A DNA stretch of 32,548 nucleotides from Verrucomicrobium spinosum. Lineage in GTDB: Bacteria > Verrucomicrobiota > Verrucomicrobiia > JADLBR01 > JAIBCM01. Where the stretch lies: contig DYRQ01000014.1 of the NCBI GenBank assembly GCA_020718645.1, positions 1 to 32,548 of the forward strand. The letters run 5' to 3'. The notes under the pieces were generated by a model that made no database searches, was not told where the DNA came from, and worked only from the letters and a program-made list of their open reading frames with translations. The position numbers and the translations under genes were made by a program. Positions within the stretch are counted from its first letter, which is position 1; each line of letters opens with the position of its first letter. This document shows positions 32,179-32,548 of this stretch, piece after piece.

Positions 32179-32193
32179 CCCAGATTATGCAAT
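32179..32193 (+). repeat. Internal copy of the terminal repeat motif
   Basis: CCCAGATTATGCAAT is identical to the first 15 bases of the right arm read on the other strand. With the right arm it bounds a ~288-base unit (32179-32466) that holds no recognisable gene and replaces the missing part of the transposase gene. Confidence 0.55.
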
Positions 32194-32399
32194 AGCACGC
32201 GAAGGATGCAGATGCGAGGCGCAGGCTCGCCTGTTCTTATGGGGTGCCGCTGTAGTCATCTACTGCAAACCCCGAGCAACAAAGCAGATGCGTCTATGAA
32301 CCAGCCGAGGCTGCCCGGCTATCCGATAGGATTGAAAACTCTGCTCGTTTTGCCGCAGTTATTGTTTCCCCATTTTGGTGAACTGGATTATGCCTTATG

Positions 32400-32466
32400 C
32401 TCTCTTCAAATGTCTGATAAAGCAGACCTTCCGCAGTTCCCCATGTTTTCAATTGCATAATCTGGG
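32400..32466 (-). repeat. Right arm of long inverted repeat
   Basis: Read on the minus strand this begins CCCAGATTATGCAATTGAAA and continues to a TTGAAGAGAG, matching the left arm. The sequence from 32467 to the window end shows no recognisable gene. Confidence 0.65.
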
Positions 32467-32548
32467 TTAAAATTTTTGCGGCAACAGGGGAGGTTCGGGT
32501 GTGATTAAAAGTGGGTGAGGTAGATTTGATCAGTTCCAAATGGTATTC

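Larger units (their letters stand above)
31688..32466. mobile_element. IS1380-like element remnant bounded by long imperfect inverted repeats
   Basis: A 779-base unit lies between a 23-base inverted repeat (CCCAGATTACGCAATTGAAA on the left; the same on the other strand at the right with one mismatch). Similarity continues about 40 bases inward on each side, e.g. GGAAGGTCTG and TTGAAGAGAG in both arms. Inside are the first ~115 codons of a transposase resembling IS1380-family enzymes, in two frames, plus further partial copies of the terminal motif at 31796 and 32179. A full IS1380 element is about 1.6-1.7 kb, so this one is heavily deleted, nested or a composite of two copies. I did not identify target-site duplications. 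Confidence 0.65.

Overview
The window looks like a chromosomal segment of a Verrucomicrobiota-type (PVC superphylum) Gram-negative bacterium. This is inferred from the gene mix (HpnH, a DUF4912 protein, a TolC-family outer-membrane protein, bacterial lipoproteins, deiodinase-like and STT3-like proteins, DAP-pathway genes). No rRNA or other taxonomic marker is present, so the assignment is tentative. No tRNA, rRNA, CRISPR array, prophage or convincing intrinsic terminator was seen. Most start codons lack a Shine-Dalgarno sequence.

Left part (1-8.5 kb, + strand): the 3' end of a repeat-bearing haemagglutinin/beta-helix surface protein; an ABC-F translation factor; a tail-anchored Pro/Gln-rich protein; the hopanoid radical-SAM enzyme hpnH with a small partner ORF; a secreted deiodinase-like protein broken by two frameshifts; and a small four-helix membrane protein. 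Centre-left (8.6-14.6 kb, + strand): a chemoreceptor with an unusual periplasmic CZB-like zinc motif overlaps a prmA-like methyltransferase, followed by a MarR regulator, a TolC-type outer-membrane channel and a polyprenyl-phosphate mannosyltransferase.

Centre (14.7-28.8 kb, - strand): dapA-dapB (lysine/diaminopimelate synthesis); a complete hybrid histidine kinase (HK-REC-REC-HPt) preceded by a stand-alone Cache lipoprotein that probably senses for it; a DUF4410-like lipoprotein with a DUF4912 protein; and a three-gene set made of a CBS-containing degenerate 'pseudo' hybrid kinase, an STT3-like GT-C membrane protein with a TPR tail, and a SAM methyltransferase.

Right part (29.0-32.5 kb, + strand): an HNH endonuclease-like protein, metF, a long LOG-family protein, then a decayed IS1380-like transposase inside long imperfect inverted repeats.

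The main themes are signal transduction (three large sensory proteins, one apparently catalytically dead), envelope and glycan functions (hopanoids, mannosyl carrier lipid, GT-C enzyme, outer-membrane channel, adhesin-like protein) and gene decay (the deiodinase-like pseudogene and the IS remnant). The most distinctive items are the pseudo-kinase, the kinase/lipoprotein pair, the periplasmic CZB chemoreceptor, the STT3-like protein lacking a WWDYG motif, and the repeat structure at the right edge.
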